A stretch of DNA of 43,238 bases from NCBI GenBank assembly GCA_036897625.1, contig JAYMTA010000090.1:1-43238 (forward strand). The letters run 5' to 3'. Numbering within the stretch: position 1 is the first letter of the stretch; each line of letters begins with the position of its first letter. A model generated the notes under the pieces. It was not told the origin of the DNA and did no database searches. It saw only the letters and a list, made by a program, of their open reading frames with translations. The position numbers and the translations under genes were made by a program. Positions 1 through 11,644 of this stretch are shown one piece after another. The stretch is from Pelargonium cotyledonis. Its lineage: Eukaryota > Streptophyta > Magnoliopsida > Geraniales > Geraniaceae.

Positions 1-57
1 GTGCCTGCCAGCTTTTCTTGGTATGGCTAAATAAGTATAAAATCTTCCATTGAAAAT

Positions 58-61
<4 letters not shown>

Positions 62-98
<37 letters not shown>

Positions 99-168
99 CT
101 GAGCTGCTAATTATTAAGCCAATTTCGTTTTTTTTGAGTAAGAGAGTTTTGTTGAGAGAGAGAGAGAG
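62..168 (+). promoter_or_regulatory. GA-rich 5' leader of the SRF gene
   Basis: A (GA)n run of about 17 units at 62-95 and a second short GAGAGA run end directly at the start codon. GA/CT microsatellites in leaders are common in plants and are bound by BBR/BPC factors; binding here is inference. The transcription start is not determinable from sequence. Confidence 0.45.
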
Positions 169-3100
169 ATGGATTGGAGGGTGTTGGTTTTCACAGTCTG
201 CATTTTGGGTTTGAGACCAAGTTTCATCAATGGAGACACAGATCCAGGAGATGGTAAGTGCTTTGACTCTTATGTCTACTAGTCTGTATTCTGGTGTTTT
301 GTTTCTGCTCTTGCTCTTTGCTTTTTGTTTGTAGCAATGTGTGTGTTTGTGTGCTGATCTAGCTCAAATCTGCATTTTTTTTGTGGGTTCCAAAACCAGT
401 ATCTGGGTTTTTGGTTACACTGGTTTTGGTGGAGGATTGGGTGTTGAGATTGTGGAGATCGGTTGTCTGATGGGGAAAAGGTTGGTTTTTGGATTGAAAA
501 ATCCCAACTTTGAGAACCGACAGTGACCATCTGTTCTAGATTTTGAGCCAAGATTTTAGTTTCAGTTCTAGTGAAATATGGTTGAAAGTGAAGGACTTTA
601 TCAATTTATAAACTGGATTTGGTGTAGTAGATTATGGCAAATTCTGGGTTTTGATGCAATTTCTGGGTTATGCTAGTTGGTGGTAGATGTAGATTGGTGG
701 TTTCCGGTGAAGATGTGTTGTTTAAGTTCTCAAGTTCCTTGCTTGATTGAGTTTTGATGTTGTTGCTATGAATTAAAGGCTGACCCAGTTTGTTAAACTC
801 AATGAAATAGTTGATTGAAACTTCTATTTCTCTTGTTTGGCGCGGAGCAATTCCGATTTCTGTGTGAGGAAGGTAAGATTGGAAGAAAAGGGAGAATGAA
901 AATGTAGGCCTCAGGAGCACAATTTATCGTCTGTCGGTTTCTGGTAAACATTAAGGTATCAGGGTAGGCGTCAAATTTTATTGGCCTGTTGAAATGGTCA
1001 GTGTCTTGTTTGTTGTTCATCACAATTTATCACGCAGCTGTGGAAGGGTTTTGTGTTATGAGTTGTGAGATGTATGTAATCGGCAATTTTTATTGGCCTA
1101 TTGAAATGGTCAATGTCCTGTTTGTTATTCATCATAATTTGTGGCATAGTCATTGAAATTTTTTGTGTTTTGAGTTGTATGATGTATACAATAATCACAA
1201 TGTTGTCCTGCTCGATGTGCAGCTGCTGCTCTAAATGCTGTGTACACCAGTTTGAACTCACCATCTCAGCTAACCAAGTGGAGCTCATCTGGCAACGATC
1301 CATGTGGACAGAATTGGAAAGGCGTTACTTGCTCAGGAAATAGAGTTACAGAAATGTAATTTTCCGTTTCACCTTTCGTTCCCTTCCACGGTCCTTTTAG
1401 ATAACCATGGTTGGTTCTGATATGTACCTTTTGGTTTTTGCTATTTCTTGGCAGTAAATTATCAGGCCTTCAACTATCGGGGTCTTTGGGGTTCCAGCTC
1501 GATAAGATGACTTCGGTTACCATACTGTAAGATCCATGGCTCTATGCATTTTCTGATCAATTTCTCGCTCTCTATTTCTGCATTACGATAACAATGATTT
1601 GGATATATTTTGCAGAGATGTGAGCAACAATAATATCGGAGGAGATCTACCTTATCAACTTCCTCCAAACCTTCAGAGACTGTATTGCTACTCTGCTCCA
1701 TATGCGCACCTGTTTCTATTTTCTCATTTCATGTTCACTGATTTTCCGTTCATTGACAATGTCTATTCTCTTACATGCAGAAACTTGGCTAATAATCAAT
1801 TTACGGGAAGCCTCCCTTATTCTGTTTCTAGTATGGCTTCTCTTAAGTACCTGTGAGTAAATTTATCATTACTATTCTCTTGACTGGACTTATCCAATAT
1901 TTCAAACAAAACACTTAACTGTTATGTCTTTCTGAGTGTAGAAACATTGCTCACAATCAGATCAGCAACGTGGGTGACTTTTTCGGGAAACTTACTTCCC
2001 TCTCTACGATGTAAGATCTCTCATCCTGCGCCTAGCAAGTTTCCACTATTTTGTAATATTTACTGAATCCGCTTGAAACTACACTTATTATATTTCCATT
2101 TTCTATTTTACTATGATTTGTGGTCTTAAACAATATTCATGAAGTGTGAACTGCATGCTATGTTAGTGAAATGGAGTAACATTCTTCAGATAAGTTTAAA
2201 AAATTCGTAAAATTGACAACAACCTCTGTGTTTCTACTTCAGGGACCTATCTTACAATAAACTGTCGGGTAACCTCCCAACAAGTTTTGTTTCTCTTTCA
2301 AGTATGACCAGCATGTAAGTGTTGCCAAAGTTTTTGGCTACTGTGCTAATATTTAGTATTCGGTTGAGGGTTGCTGCTTATCGTATTAATCTTACATCAG
2401 GTATTTGCAAAACAACCAGTTTACAGGCCCTATTGACGTCCTCGCCAATCTTCCCCTAGATAACTTGTGAGTGTCCAATTTTGCACATAGCGGGAAATTT
2501 TGATGTTTTGTACTTTCACTAAAAGAGCGTGTAGTGTAGCCTTACAATGTGTTTATGGTTTTCAGGAATATTGCAAACAATCAATTTACTGGTTGGATTC
2601 CCCAGCAGTTGAAAAACATTAATCTGCAGTAAGTATTTGTCATGTCACAAGTCAATAACTCTTGTTTCACTAGTCATGAAGATTTTATTTTGCTTTTCAT
2701 GTCAACGACTAAACCAGACCTGTAATTATGACAGGAAGGATGGTAACTCATTTAGCTCGGGGCCAGCACCCCCACCTCCGCCAGGAACGCCTCCTGCCAC
2801 CAGACCAAGCAGAAACCGCTCGGGAAGCAATAACAGCCCATCTAATAATGGTGCCGATGGCAGTAGCAAAAAGTCGGGAATTGGGGCCGGTGGTGTAGTA
2901 GGAATTGTAATCTCCATCCTTGTTGTCGGTGCTATAATAGCATTCTTCTTAGTCAAGAAAAGATCCAAGAAATCATCCTCAGATATTGAAAAGCTCGATA
3001 ACCAGCCCTTTGCTCCTCTTGCTTCGAATGAAGTGCAAGGTGATTCTTATTCTGTCTCTTTTGACCTTTACGCAAATCTGCTCCTCTCTTTTCTGAAACT

Positions 3101-5662
3101 GAATTTTTATATTTTCCTTGTAACATTGCGTTGCAGGAATGAAGTCTGTCCAAAATTCCTCCACGATCGATATAAAAACATTTGATACTCCTGCCCCGAT
3201 AAATCTTAGACCCCCACCTATGGAACGCCACAAATCATTTGATGATGAAGAATTTTCAAATAAGCCTGTTGTGCTCAAGAAAGCTAATATTGCTCCTATA
3301 AATGTGAAATCATATTCAATAGCAGACCTGCAGATGGCCACTGGTAGTTTTAGCGTTGATAACCTTCTTGGCGAGGGATCTTTTGGACGTGTTTATCGGG
3401 CTCAGTTTGATGATGGGAAGGTACATTTTCTCTTTTATTGACTAACCAAGAATATTCGACTGTATCACAATTGTTTTTCAAGGGTCCGGTATTCTATAGT
3501 TAGAAAGAACAGGCAAATGGGCCAACGAGGCCGGTCCAAAAATGCCTGCATGTCTATCGAGCCAATTTAGTCTTCCCGGGTCCTCTATGATTGGACTGGA
3601 TCAGTGATGGGTCGTGGACAGCTGACCCATTTCCCAGCTCTAGACTTAGAAGTTATATTTTTCTATATGATTTATAAACATAATATAGTTCAAAAGATTT
3701 TAGTATATTAGTTCTCAATTGGTTACTTTATTACAACTATACGATAGGTTCTAGCCGTGAAGAAGATAGACTCCTCTGCCCTCCCCCGTGAATTTTCTGA
3801 AGATTTCACGGATATAGTTTCAGACATCTCCCGGTTGCGTCACCCAAATGTAACGGAGCTGACGGGTTATTGTTCAGAGCATGGAATGCACTTACTTATC
3901 TATGAATTCCTTAAAAACGGATCACTACATGACTTCTTGCACTTAGCAGACGAGTACAACAAGCCATTAACATGGAACTCACGCGTCAAGATTGCTTTGG
4001 GGACTGCACGAGCTTTAGAGTAAGTCGATGGCTGAAAAAAATAGTCACTTTTTTATTTGTATATTCAAGTGGTCTCTACGTGTCTATACACCGAGAAGGT
4101 GCTTAAGGGTACTCACAAACGGACTTTTCAGGTATCTACATGAAGTTTGCTCGCCTTCAGTTGTTCATAAAAATATCAAATCGGCCAATATATTACTGGA
4201 CGGAGAGCTTAATCCCCACCTTTCAGACTCTGGCCTTGCAAGCTTTATTCCAAATGCCGATCAGGTAAATAATGAGCATTTTCAACTCATGTCACGTATG
4301 GCTTTTATGTCAACATAGTTTTGTGGTTTGGCGAATACTTCTGCTTACCGTCGGTCAGTTGATAATCCAAGTTGATATCATTTTGTTCACGTAACTGAAT
4401 GAACTGAGAATAGAACTCAACACCTTTCAACTCCCGAACACAATTGTGCAACTCGACCTTATCAAACCCCATGATAGCGTGCAACAAAGTGCAACGACTA
4501 ATTGTTTTCTCTGCATAAAACAAGTCTAAGCTGTTCTATAGCTTATTTCTGTAATCAAATGTGAAATATTTCGTTTAATGAATAAAGTGGTCAATAAGTT
4601 ACTAATTGTGGAAGAAACGTCCCATTATCCTTACTACATGCTGACATTTCTTGTCATTTGACTATACAGGCATTGAATCAAAACTTGGGATCTGGATACA
4701 GTGCGCCAGAGGTTGCAATGTCCGGTCAGTATAATCTCAAGAGCGATGTCTATAGTTTCGGAGTGGTCATGTTGGAGCTAATTAGCGGACGTAAACCATT
4801 TGATAGGTAACTCTTGACATACCCGAGTTTCGATATTCCAAATGTTCATGACTTTGCTTATGAAAATAGAAGAAACTCAATCTTTCTAACAACGAGTTCA
4901 ACAATCTGTGGCAGTTCAAGGCCAAGGTCTGAGCAATCATTGGTTCGTTGGGCCACTCCTCAGCTCCACGACATTGATGCATTGTCCAAAATGGTCGATC
5001 CTGCGCTTGAAGGGCTTTACCCTGTGAAGTCTCTCTCCCGATTCGCTGATGTCATTGCTCTCTGTGTCCAGGTAATTCATAAATCAAATATAGAGCATTT
5101 GTAGTTCTGAATTGTTAAAGTCTTAGGCTAAAAAGATTAACAAAACCAAGAAGATGCTTGTCATTTATAATCGGTTAAATCTTCTAACATTTCACGGGCT
5201 GTTCAAGAGTTTAAGCTTTAGCCTTCATTTTTTTCATTGTTTACACTTGTGGACTAGTAAAAAGAGTGGTTGACCCTTAAATCGGTTGAGGACAGTTTTA
5301 GACTTGTAAATTGACATTTTAAGCATTTGGTCCGTCGAATGGTAAAAAACCATAGGTTCTGAAAAACGCGTAAGATCTTTTTCATTGAAAATTTTCCACA
5401 ACCGCAAGGTCAATTTTCAAATATATAAACAATTCAGCGGTACACATATTTTTAACCCTTTATATTAACCCGTAAAAAGCTTATGATTTGTAATTTTGTT
5501 GTCTTGGGACAGCCTGAGCCCGAGTTCCGACCACCTATGTCGGAAGTGGTTCAAGCATTGGTCCGGCTAGTGCAGCGAGCAAACATGAGCAAGAGGACTA
5601 CCGGAAGCGATCAAGGAGCATCGCAGCGCGCTGATGACATCAATAATGATTACATGTCCTGA
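169..5662 (+). CDS. SRF7: STRUBBELIG-RECEPTOR FAMILY (SRF6/SRF7-type) leucine-rich-repeat receptor-like kinase
   Basis: Sixteen coding exons join in frame to 711 aa: 169-253, 1223-1355, 1455-1526, 1616-1681, 1781-1852, 1942-2010, 2243-2314, 2401-2466, 2566-2628, 2735-3039, 3137-3420, 3748-4019, 4132-4264, 4670-4806, 4915-5071, 5513-5662. Order: signal peptide (about 1-22), LRR N-terminal cap ([13 protein letters not shown]), LRRs mostly one per 63-72-nt exon, Pro/Ser/Asn-rich linker, transmembrane helix (about 283-304) followed by KKRSKK, juxtamembrane segment ([14 protein letters not shown]), kinase domain (about 405-680). The glycine loop GEGSFG and the AVKK lysine (about 434) are kept, but the HRD Asp is Asn (HKN, 532-534) and DFG reads DSG (552-554). 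SRF proteins are plasma-membrane receptors, and STRUBBELIG itself is regarded as an atypical kinase, so signalling here may not need catalysis. The juxtamembrane segment and C-terminus resemble SRF6/SRF7 as I remember them; which of the two is uncertain. Length fits the family (about 700 aa). Confidence 0.93.
3480..3650. repeat. possible interspersed repeat fragment inside an SRF intron
   Basis: The intron 3421-3747 between kinase exons holds a stretch richer in GC than the other introns of this gene, with GGGCC/GGTCC-type words (for example GGGCCAACGAGGCCGGTCC). It looks like a fragment of a dispersed plant repeat. I cannot define its ends or family. Confidence 0.2.
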
Positions 5663-6069
5663 TGGATTTAAAATCTTGATTTCTTGTAATGTTGATAAAA
5701 GGATGGTCCAAGAAAATTAAGATGTGTTTTGTTTCTATGAAAGTTGAGATTCTTGTGCTTACATTTATAGCTGATTGTATGAGCTCATGATCCCAGAAAT
5801 AGAAACTTGGTAGGTTCTATTTGTTAATATTTACAAGATTGAGTTATTGTATCATTTGCTGCTGCAATTGTATATGTATCTTTTGAGATTGAATTGGCTC
5901 CATTCCCCCTTTTTTTTTTCCCTCTCTTGGAGGAAGAAGAATTTTCAAATGCTAAAGATGACTTGTTTCACAATGATTTGGAAATTTGCCCGATATTATC
6001 GAACTCGGGTCAACAAAAAATGGTACGATAAACATGCATGCAGATGTTTTCTCGCCCGTCTCAATTGAC

Positions 6070-6110
6070 CAATGGCGGAGTCAGGATTTCTCAAAAGGGC
6101 GAGCCACATA
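6070..6110. repeat. dispersed-repeat end motif (GGCGGAGTCAGGATTT)
   Basis: The word AATGGCGGAGTCAGGATTT followed by GGGCGAGCCA resembles a motif I often see at the edges of dispersed plant repeats. It sits exactly between the SRF 3' flank and DUF295 remnant A. Family and extent cannot be set by eye. Confidence 0.25.
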
Positions 6111-6765
6111 AAATTTAGTTGTACATGAATTAACAATAACATCCACATAAAATTGTTTTCAAAGATACTTAACATGTTCTCATTTTTACTTGTGAAAATT
6201 CATCTTGTAGACAAAAAAAAAAAACGAAGACTTGGAGGATCTTTTGCATCCGTTTTTCCATTACATAATATGCAAACTATCAAAAAGACTACCAAATGCC
6301 TTTGTTTCTCTTTGTATTGAAACGAGGAGACTCAATCCTTATCGATTGCATTCATAATCATCAACTTCAAAATAAAGTGTTCTTCGAGTAGAAGAGTAGT
6401 GTGATTCCCATTTCCATACATTGTCATAAAAATTATTAAAAACATAAAAGCATTTATTAGTGTTTGAATATACCATGCTATTACTATACTAATATGCATA
6501 TTGTAAGACTACTTGTGTTCAATACTTTTGTTCATGCTTACAAAATTGTAGTATGTCATCATTTTGCACCAATACAGTACAGGTGAGATCCGATGAAGAG
6601 CTATCGTGAAACTCAGTATCTTCTGGAAAGAAAAACTCACAATCTCAATGAATGATTCTCTGAAAGGGGACTTGAGTTTTGTCGAGTATGAAAACTTTAT
6701 TGTCAGATAGCAAGACAAAGCAATATGGATAGTGATCGAGTAGGTCTTCGTTTTTGGTCGTCATT
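6090..6765 (-). pseudogene. DUF295-family gene remnant A (internally deleted copy)
   Basis: Read on the minus strand, this segment aligns with remnant B at 7590-8760. Shared blocks include the downstream tract TTTAGTTGTACATGAATTAAC (6115 vs about 7600), the AAAATTCATCTTGTA tract, the region encoding C.VLVQN.D.L.F, and the SIVPYC-like DHYPYCFV end near 6730. Remnant A lacks about 330 bases found in B near 7680-8010 and a segment matching about 8340-8640. It has several stops and frameshifts in all minus-strand frames. No function is expected. Confidence 0.75.
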
Positions 6766-7287
6766 TAACTTATTAGCTAACTTTATACCCTCAGTTCGCT
6801 ATGTCCTCAGTTCCCTCAGATCACGTGTGCATCATTTCGGTGTAGAATTTTGGTCGACTCTAATTTTGTAAATAGGAATAAAATTTAATAACATTATATT
6901 ACTGAGATAGTATTAATTGAACTAATATTTAATGACAATATTTTAAACTTAACATAATTTACCAGTGGTATCTGTGCCTAAAAAACCTACATATATTTAA
7001 ATTGTTCTCTAGAATAATTTTTTGATAAATCTCTAGAATTTTTTAGAAACTATCTACATGCAAGCCTCAAATAAAGGACGAAACCCGTGGATGGTTGTGG
7101 CCTGTGACGCTGCTGTTTCCACTGAATTTTTTATTAGTTGCAATTATGTCCTATTTTTATTAGCATTGTAATTTTCTTTAATACTTAATCAATTATTGTA
7201 TATGTTTTTGTTCCATTAAAATTTTAAATCCAATTTGTACTCTAAAATGACTACAAAGAGGCCCAAGTCCAATGCTTAAACAAATTC
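6766..7287. other. AT-rich spacer without recognisable gene
   Basis: No ORF of note, no repeat ends and no RNA gene seen. It separates the two copies of the duplicated SRF/DUF295 block. Confidence 0.5.
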
Positions 7288-7330
7288 AGTCCCGACCTCC
7301 TATGTCGGAAGTGGTTCAAGCATCTGTAAT
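7288..7330 (+). pseudogene. second short fragment of the SRF last exon
   Basis: About 40 bases (CGACCTCCTATGTCGGAAGT and the following GGTTCAAGCAT) match the start of the SRF last exon. They lie just upstream of the longer copy at 7385-7600, so this exon was duplicated more than once. It is closer to the parent exon (CGGAAGTGG) than the longer copy is (CGCAAGCGG). Confidence 0.7.
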
Positions 7331-7384
7331 TCCTTTTTGATATTTAAAGTTGCTCGTACTAAACTTAAGATTTGTTGTCTTGGG

Positions 7385-7600
7385 ATAGATTGAGCCCGAA
7401 TTTCAACCTCCTATGTCGCAAGCGGTTCAAGCATTGGTCCGGCTAGTGCAGCGAGCGAACACGAGAAAGAGGACTACCGGAAGCAATCAAGGAGCATCGC
7501 AGCGCGCTGATGACATCGTCCTGATGGATTCAAAATCTTGGTTTCTTGCAATCAAGGAGCGTCGCAGCGCGCTGATTACCTCGTTTTTTATATAAAAATT
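7385..7600 (+). pseudogene. duplicated last exon of the SRF gene (fragment)
   Basis: The stretch copies the 3' end of the preceding intron (TTGTTGTCTTGGGA), the acceptor region and almost all of the last SRF exon (5513-5662), with long identical runs such as GGTTCAAGCATTGGTCC and CATCGCAGCGCGCTGATGACATC. The 18 or so bases before the original stop are missing or altered. The original TGATGGATTTAAAATCTTG is matched by TGATGGATTCAAAATCTTG at about 7521. A second repeat of the CAATCAAGGAGC..GCGCTGAT segment lies at about 7549-7576. No kinase exons precede it, so it cannot encode a receptor. It is read as a by-product of local tandem duplication. Confidence 0.85.
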
Positions 7601-7734
7601 TAGTTGTACATGAATTAACCATAACATCCTCATAAAACTTTCTCCAAAGATAATAATAATATCATATCAAACTTGTTCAACATGTATACTCCATATCTAT
7701 AACCAAAAGTAAAGATTAACATGCTAAGAAACTA

Positions 7735-9080
7735 AACTAAAAATTAAGATTAGGAAGCAGCCAAATAGAGGGAGACTCCAGTAGCTTACCACGACGTCTA
7801 TGATTATGATCGGAGATGAACCGGTAAGGTTGGACGGTCTCATCCTCCATGTTGAAAACCACGACGACGTCCAGATCAACCATGTATGATTCATCACCGC
7901 CGTAGTAAATGCAATTTGGCATGAGTTCCGAATAATCACCAACACGGATACAAAAAGCTCAATTGCTACCCACAAACAATGCAGAGTCTTCATCTCCCAA
8001 GGACTTGACATGTTCCCATATTCGCGTGTCAAAATTCATCTTGTAAACACAAAACCGAAGACTCTGGTGGTCCTCTTGCATCCGTGTTTTCGTTAGACAA
8101 TATGCAAACCTTCAAGAGATCCCCCAAAGAAGACTCCACCAAATGTACTCGTTTCCCTCTATACTGGTTCGAGTAGAAACAATCCTTATGTCGATCGCAC
8201 GTTTGAATATACTATGTCATCACCGTAGTAGTACGCATTTGGTAAGGCTACTTGTGTCCAATACTTTTGCCCAGGCTTCCAAAACCGGAGAAAGTCACTA
8301 TTTTGCACCAACATTACAGTACAATTGGGATCGGATGGAACTGAGGACATGGCAAATTTCGCAAAGAAACTGGACTCGTTCTCAACAACATGGTGCATTT
8401 CAGCTTCATCATCCGAGTCTAATTCAAAATTTTACATCTCCTCCCAATAAATGTATTTTCTAACTAGACGATCCGGCCAAATGCAGGACTTGGAAACAGA
8501 TCCCGCCACGATAGTGCGATCCATGGAAAAGATTGAAGGGAGAGGGACGATCGAGTCGGACGGGAACAGGGGATTTATTAGGAACAATTGTAGGGTTTGA
8601 GGGTGATGCACAAGAACCCAACCAAGCGGAGAGCTACCGTAAAACTCAGCCCCTTCCGGGAAGGGAAAGAAAAACTCTCGATACCAAGAAAGGATTCTCT
8701 GGGGACTTGAGTTTTGTCGAGCCTAGAGAAACGAAGCAATATGGATAGTGATCGGGCAGGTCTTGGTTTTGGTAGAGATGATTGAAATATGAGGAAGGAA
8801 AGAGAAGCCAAGGCGGTGGCGAGGACGATGATAAGGAGTGCAGAGGAGGGATCGGCGAAAGATGAAGAGGCTGAGCAATTACTGGTAACATTGGGACTGA
8901 TTGTGATGATGAATTAGGAAATGCAGAAGATTTGATCTTAATGGAAGAAGTTGCAGTACCTTTTGCTTGAGAGACTCGAGGAAGACGGAAATGGCTGCCA
9001 CCGCCACCTGAAACGGATCTGAAACCGCCGGGACCGAGCGGAAATTGCCATTGACAATGATTTGAAATGGGTGATCTCAT
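7735..9080 (-). pseudogene. DUF295-family (organellar/F-box-associated type) pseudogene, remnant B
   Basis: The minus strand from 9080 opens with an Arg/Ser/Pro-rich, possibly organelle-targeting N-terminus (start MRSPISNH), then PPWLLFP and PDHYPYCFVSLGS. The reading then shifts frame near 8650 into GSSPLGWVLVHHP and FLINPLFPSDSIVPLP, and near 8000-7760 into SLGDEDSALFVGSN, NCIYYGGDE and VVVVFNMEDE. These are the usual DUF295 landmarks (Gly-Trp-Leu segment, NP..LP segment, LGd.alF.g, N.IYF..d). At least two frameshifts and several in-frame stops interrupt it, so I call it dead. Plant DUF295 proteins include F-box proteins and the organellar DOA/DOB groups, whose members are numerous and turn over rapidly. 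The long N-terminal open part suggests organellar type and fairly recent decay. Confidence 0.8.
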
Positions 9081-9226
9081 ATCTGTGAGTACTGAACTAA
9101 AAACAGCACGAAATACTCAACTACACAGACACTTCTACTCCTCTCTATATATTTGGTTTCAGAGGCTAATTGATCCAAGCCAAAAACACTATTTAGCTTA
9201 GATTAAGCCGCCAAAACATTATTAAT

Positions 9227-9481
9227 TACTCGATCTATCTCAAAATGAGCGTCATATTTGTCTAATTTTTTTTTATTTTAAAATGAGTGTCATGTTTCTA
9301 CTTTTAGGTTATTATATTACTGTTTTTCTCATATTATCCTTATAACTTATGCACAGATCTGCACATAGGATGTATTCTATAGGTGAGAAGGATAATATTG
9401 AAACATACTAAATTATCTGATATTTTTTAATTTTTACAAAAAAAATAAAAACATGACATTCATTTTCGAACGAAGTAAGTA
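9227..9481. mobile_element. Stowaway-like (Tc1/mariner) MITE
   Basis: The left end reads TA-CTCGATCTATCTCAAAATGAGCG. The right end, reverse-complemented, reads TA-CTTACTTCGTTCGAAAATGAATG, with further matching GTCATGTTT on both arms. Length is about 251 bp between TA dinucleotides at 9227-9228 and 9480-9481, with an AT-rich core and no coding capacity. The ends resemble the common CTCCCTCCGTCCCAAAATGAG Stowaway consensus. It is non-autonomous. The TIRs are imperfect, so it is not very recent. Confidence 0.7.
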
Positions 9482-9720
9482 TATTTTTCTATTACATTTA
9501 TGTTTCATTATTGTTATCTTTATTTACTTTATTTTTCTACATAAAAAGTTTTTTCAATATTTCAAATTAAAAATTCGTCAGTTTGGCCTGATGTCAGACC
9601 AGACTATTCACAACCATCCGACGAACTTTGGCCCCCACATTTTGGAAAAATGTGTCCCGATCTGATTTTGGACCGATGCCCATCCCTTTTATGTTAGTTA
9701 TTTCAAGCTCACCTTTCCTT

Positions 9721-10111
9721 GGTTCAATTGAAAAAAGTTCATTTTAGTCTCTGAACTATTTAAAACGTTTCGGTTTAGTCCTTGAACTTTCAAGTATTTC
9801 ATAATAGTCCAAAGTTGAGCAAAACGATCAATTTTAGTCCAAAGTTGGACGAAAACGTTCCAAATCAGTTCATTCCGTTAAATATAGTGACAGAATGGAT
9901 TGATTTGGAATGCAACAATTGATGGATTCCGTCACTATATTTAACGAAATGGATTGATTTGGAACATTTTCGTCCAACTTTAGACTAAAATCAATCATTT
10001 TACTTAACTTTAAACTATTCTGAAATACTTAAAAGTTCAAAGATTAAAGCAAAACATTTTGGATAGTACATGAACTCTAAAATGAATCTTGGACCTTTTT
10101 CCGGTTCAATT
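9721..10111. mobile_element. foldback Mutator-like MITE with 9-bp target-site duplication
   Basis: A 373-bp element (9730-10102) lies between direct repeats GGTTCAATT (9721-9729 and 10103-10111). Its two arms are inverted repeats over most of the length: left GAAAAAAGTTCATTTTAG.., right (reverse complement) GGAAAAAGGTCCAAGATTCATTTTAG... They stay paired through the inner CGTTAAATATAGTGAC near the hairpin tip. A 9-bp duplication is the usual Mutator (MULE) signature. There is no coding capacity. The transcript would fold into a long hairpin and could feed small-RNA production. Confidence 0.85.
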
Positions 10112-11640
10112 CATGCAAGAACCAAAACATTTGTTTATTTATAATTGGGCCTTGCAATCTAAGCCGACAAAGTCATTAAAAGAAAATTAAAGCCCACATA
10201 AAAATAAAGCCCAAGTTCCTACCAGCTCTTTACCTTATAGGTAAATGCATAAAACAACACAAAATTAAATTGGGCCTTGTTGTTTAAATTAAAGCCCGCG
10301 AGTAGCTCTCTTTTATTAACCCATAATCTCACTCTAAATCGTCGACAAAAAAGCTCAAACTAGAGAGATTAAAGATTATCCAAAACACTTAACCGCTTGG
10401 TCCAATCAGTTTTGATTAATAACTTTTTGATCTCATACATTTTTCCTATATAAAATCCTTACATTTCATAGAAATTTTATCACAACTTGTACCATCATCT
10501 AAATAATGCGCGTTGGGTAATAAACTAGAAATAAAAAATAAGAGTAACATCTATCACAACTAATTGCATATTTAATTCAGATAAATCGACACAATCACAA
10601 ATGATTATTAAAAATGTTGTGGTTGTATTAACTCATGCAACACATTTGCTCAAAATAAAAAACATAAACTCATGCAACACATATTTTTACGTACAATACA
10701 ACGCATTTACCCGAACTTCGAGTTAAAATATATAGTTAAATTTTATTTTATGTTGTGTTATGACCACAATTATAACCACCAAACTTATATCTGCACACTT
10801 TTTTTTTCCTCACATTTTGGATAATGCAGATGTAGATGTAACAACAACAACCGATGGCAATAGCTTCAAATCAGTACCAACTGATCAAATGTCCCATTCT
10901 CACGCCATCATTATTGTCATTTTTAACAATTTTGAGTACCCGGCCATTGATTAATTATAATTGTAAAGCTACCTTAAATCTCATGGTTTGCTTTACCAAA
11001 GAGTCTTTAAGCTTGCTTGTCAAATTTGTTTGTTAATTCAATTCTTTCGAGACGGTATAAGTAGAATAAAACTTTTAACGATAAGTAACCTACCAAAATA
11101 GAGAGTGAAAATATAACATAAAATTATCGTAATAATTAAAATACGGTTTTAAACAAAATAACATGAAAAGTATCGGTTCAATTGTAACTTGTAGCACACA
11201 TACTCTCACAAGCTACCATATGATAAAAACTGAATGACGGATCAGATAGATAATTGTAAATGAGACCAAGCAGAAATTAAGAATATAAATAAGATAATTC
11301 AGTTGTGAAGATGAAAACAATAGTAAGATCAAAATGAATCATGTAAAATCGACCATTGGTGTATTTATATATAATGTAATATCGTTAGAGAAAAATGAAA
11401 GAAGTACCACGACGACGGTGCAAAATGAAACCATTTATACAAAACGTTTGATTTGAGTCGAATCCAAATTTAAATTGTCTGCGCGTCGAAATGTTAAAAT
11501 TCAAGGGTAGTATTTAGATTATAGAAACTACAAAGGGCCTGGAATAAATAATTTGGAAAGGTTGAATAGGAGAGAGAAGGTAGAGGTTTGTTTTGAGCAA
11601 TTACTAATATTCTAATATATTAATTATTTATTTATTTCCT
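10112..11640. other. AT-rich intergenic DNA, no gene seen
   Basis: Apart from short tandem-like words (CTCATGCAACACAT twice near 10630-10682) I see no coding, RNA or mobile-element signature. The ORFs are short and of random composition. Confidence 0.5.
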
Positions 11641-11644
11641 TAAA

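Noticed and set aside
606-1303. Overlapping minus-strand ORFs in the first SRF intron
   Set aside because: AT-rich intron sequence with no homology. TTGTTTGTTNTTCATCA.AATTT repeats at about 1005 and 1118 suggest only a small local duplication.
8533-8748. Plus-strand 71-codon frame, Gly/Arg-rich
   Set aside because: It is antisense to the DUF295 pseudogene, whose minus-strand reading explains the region.
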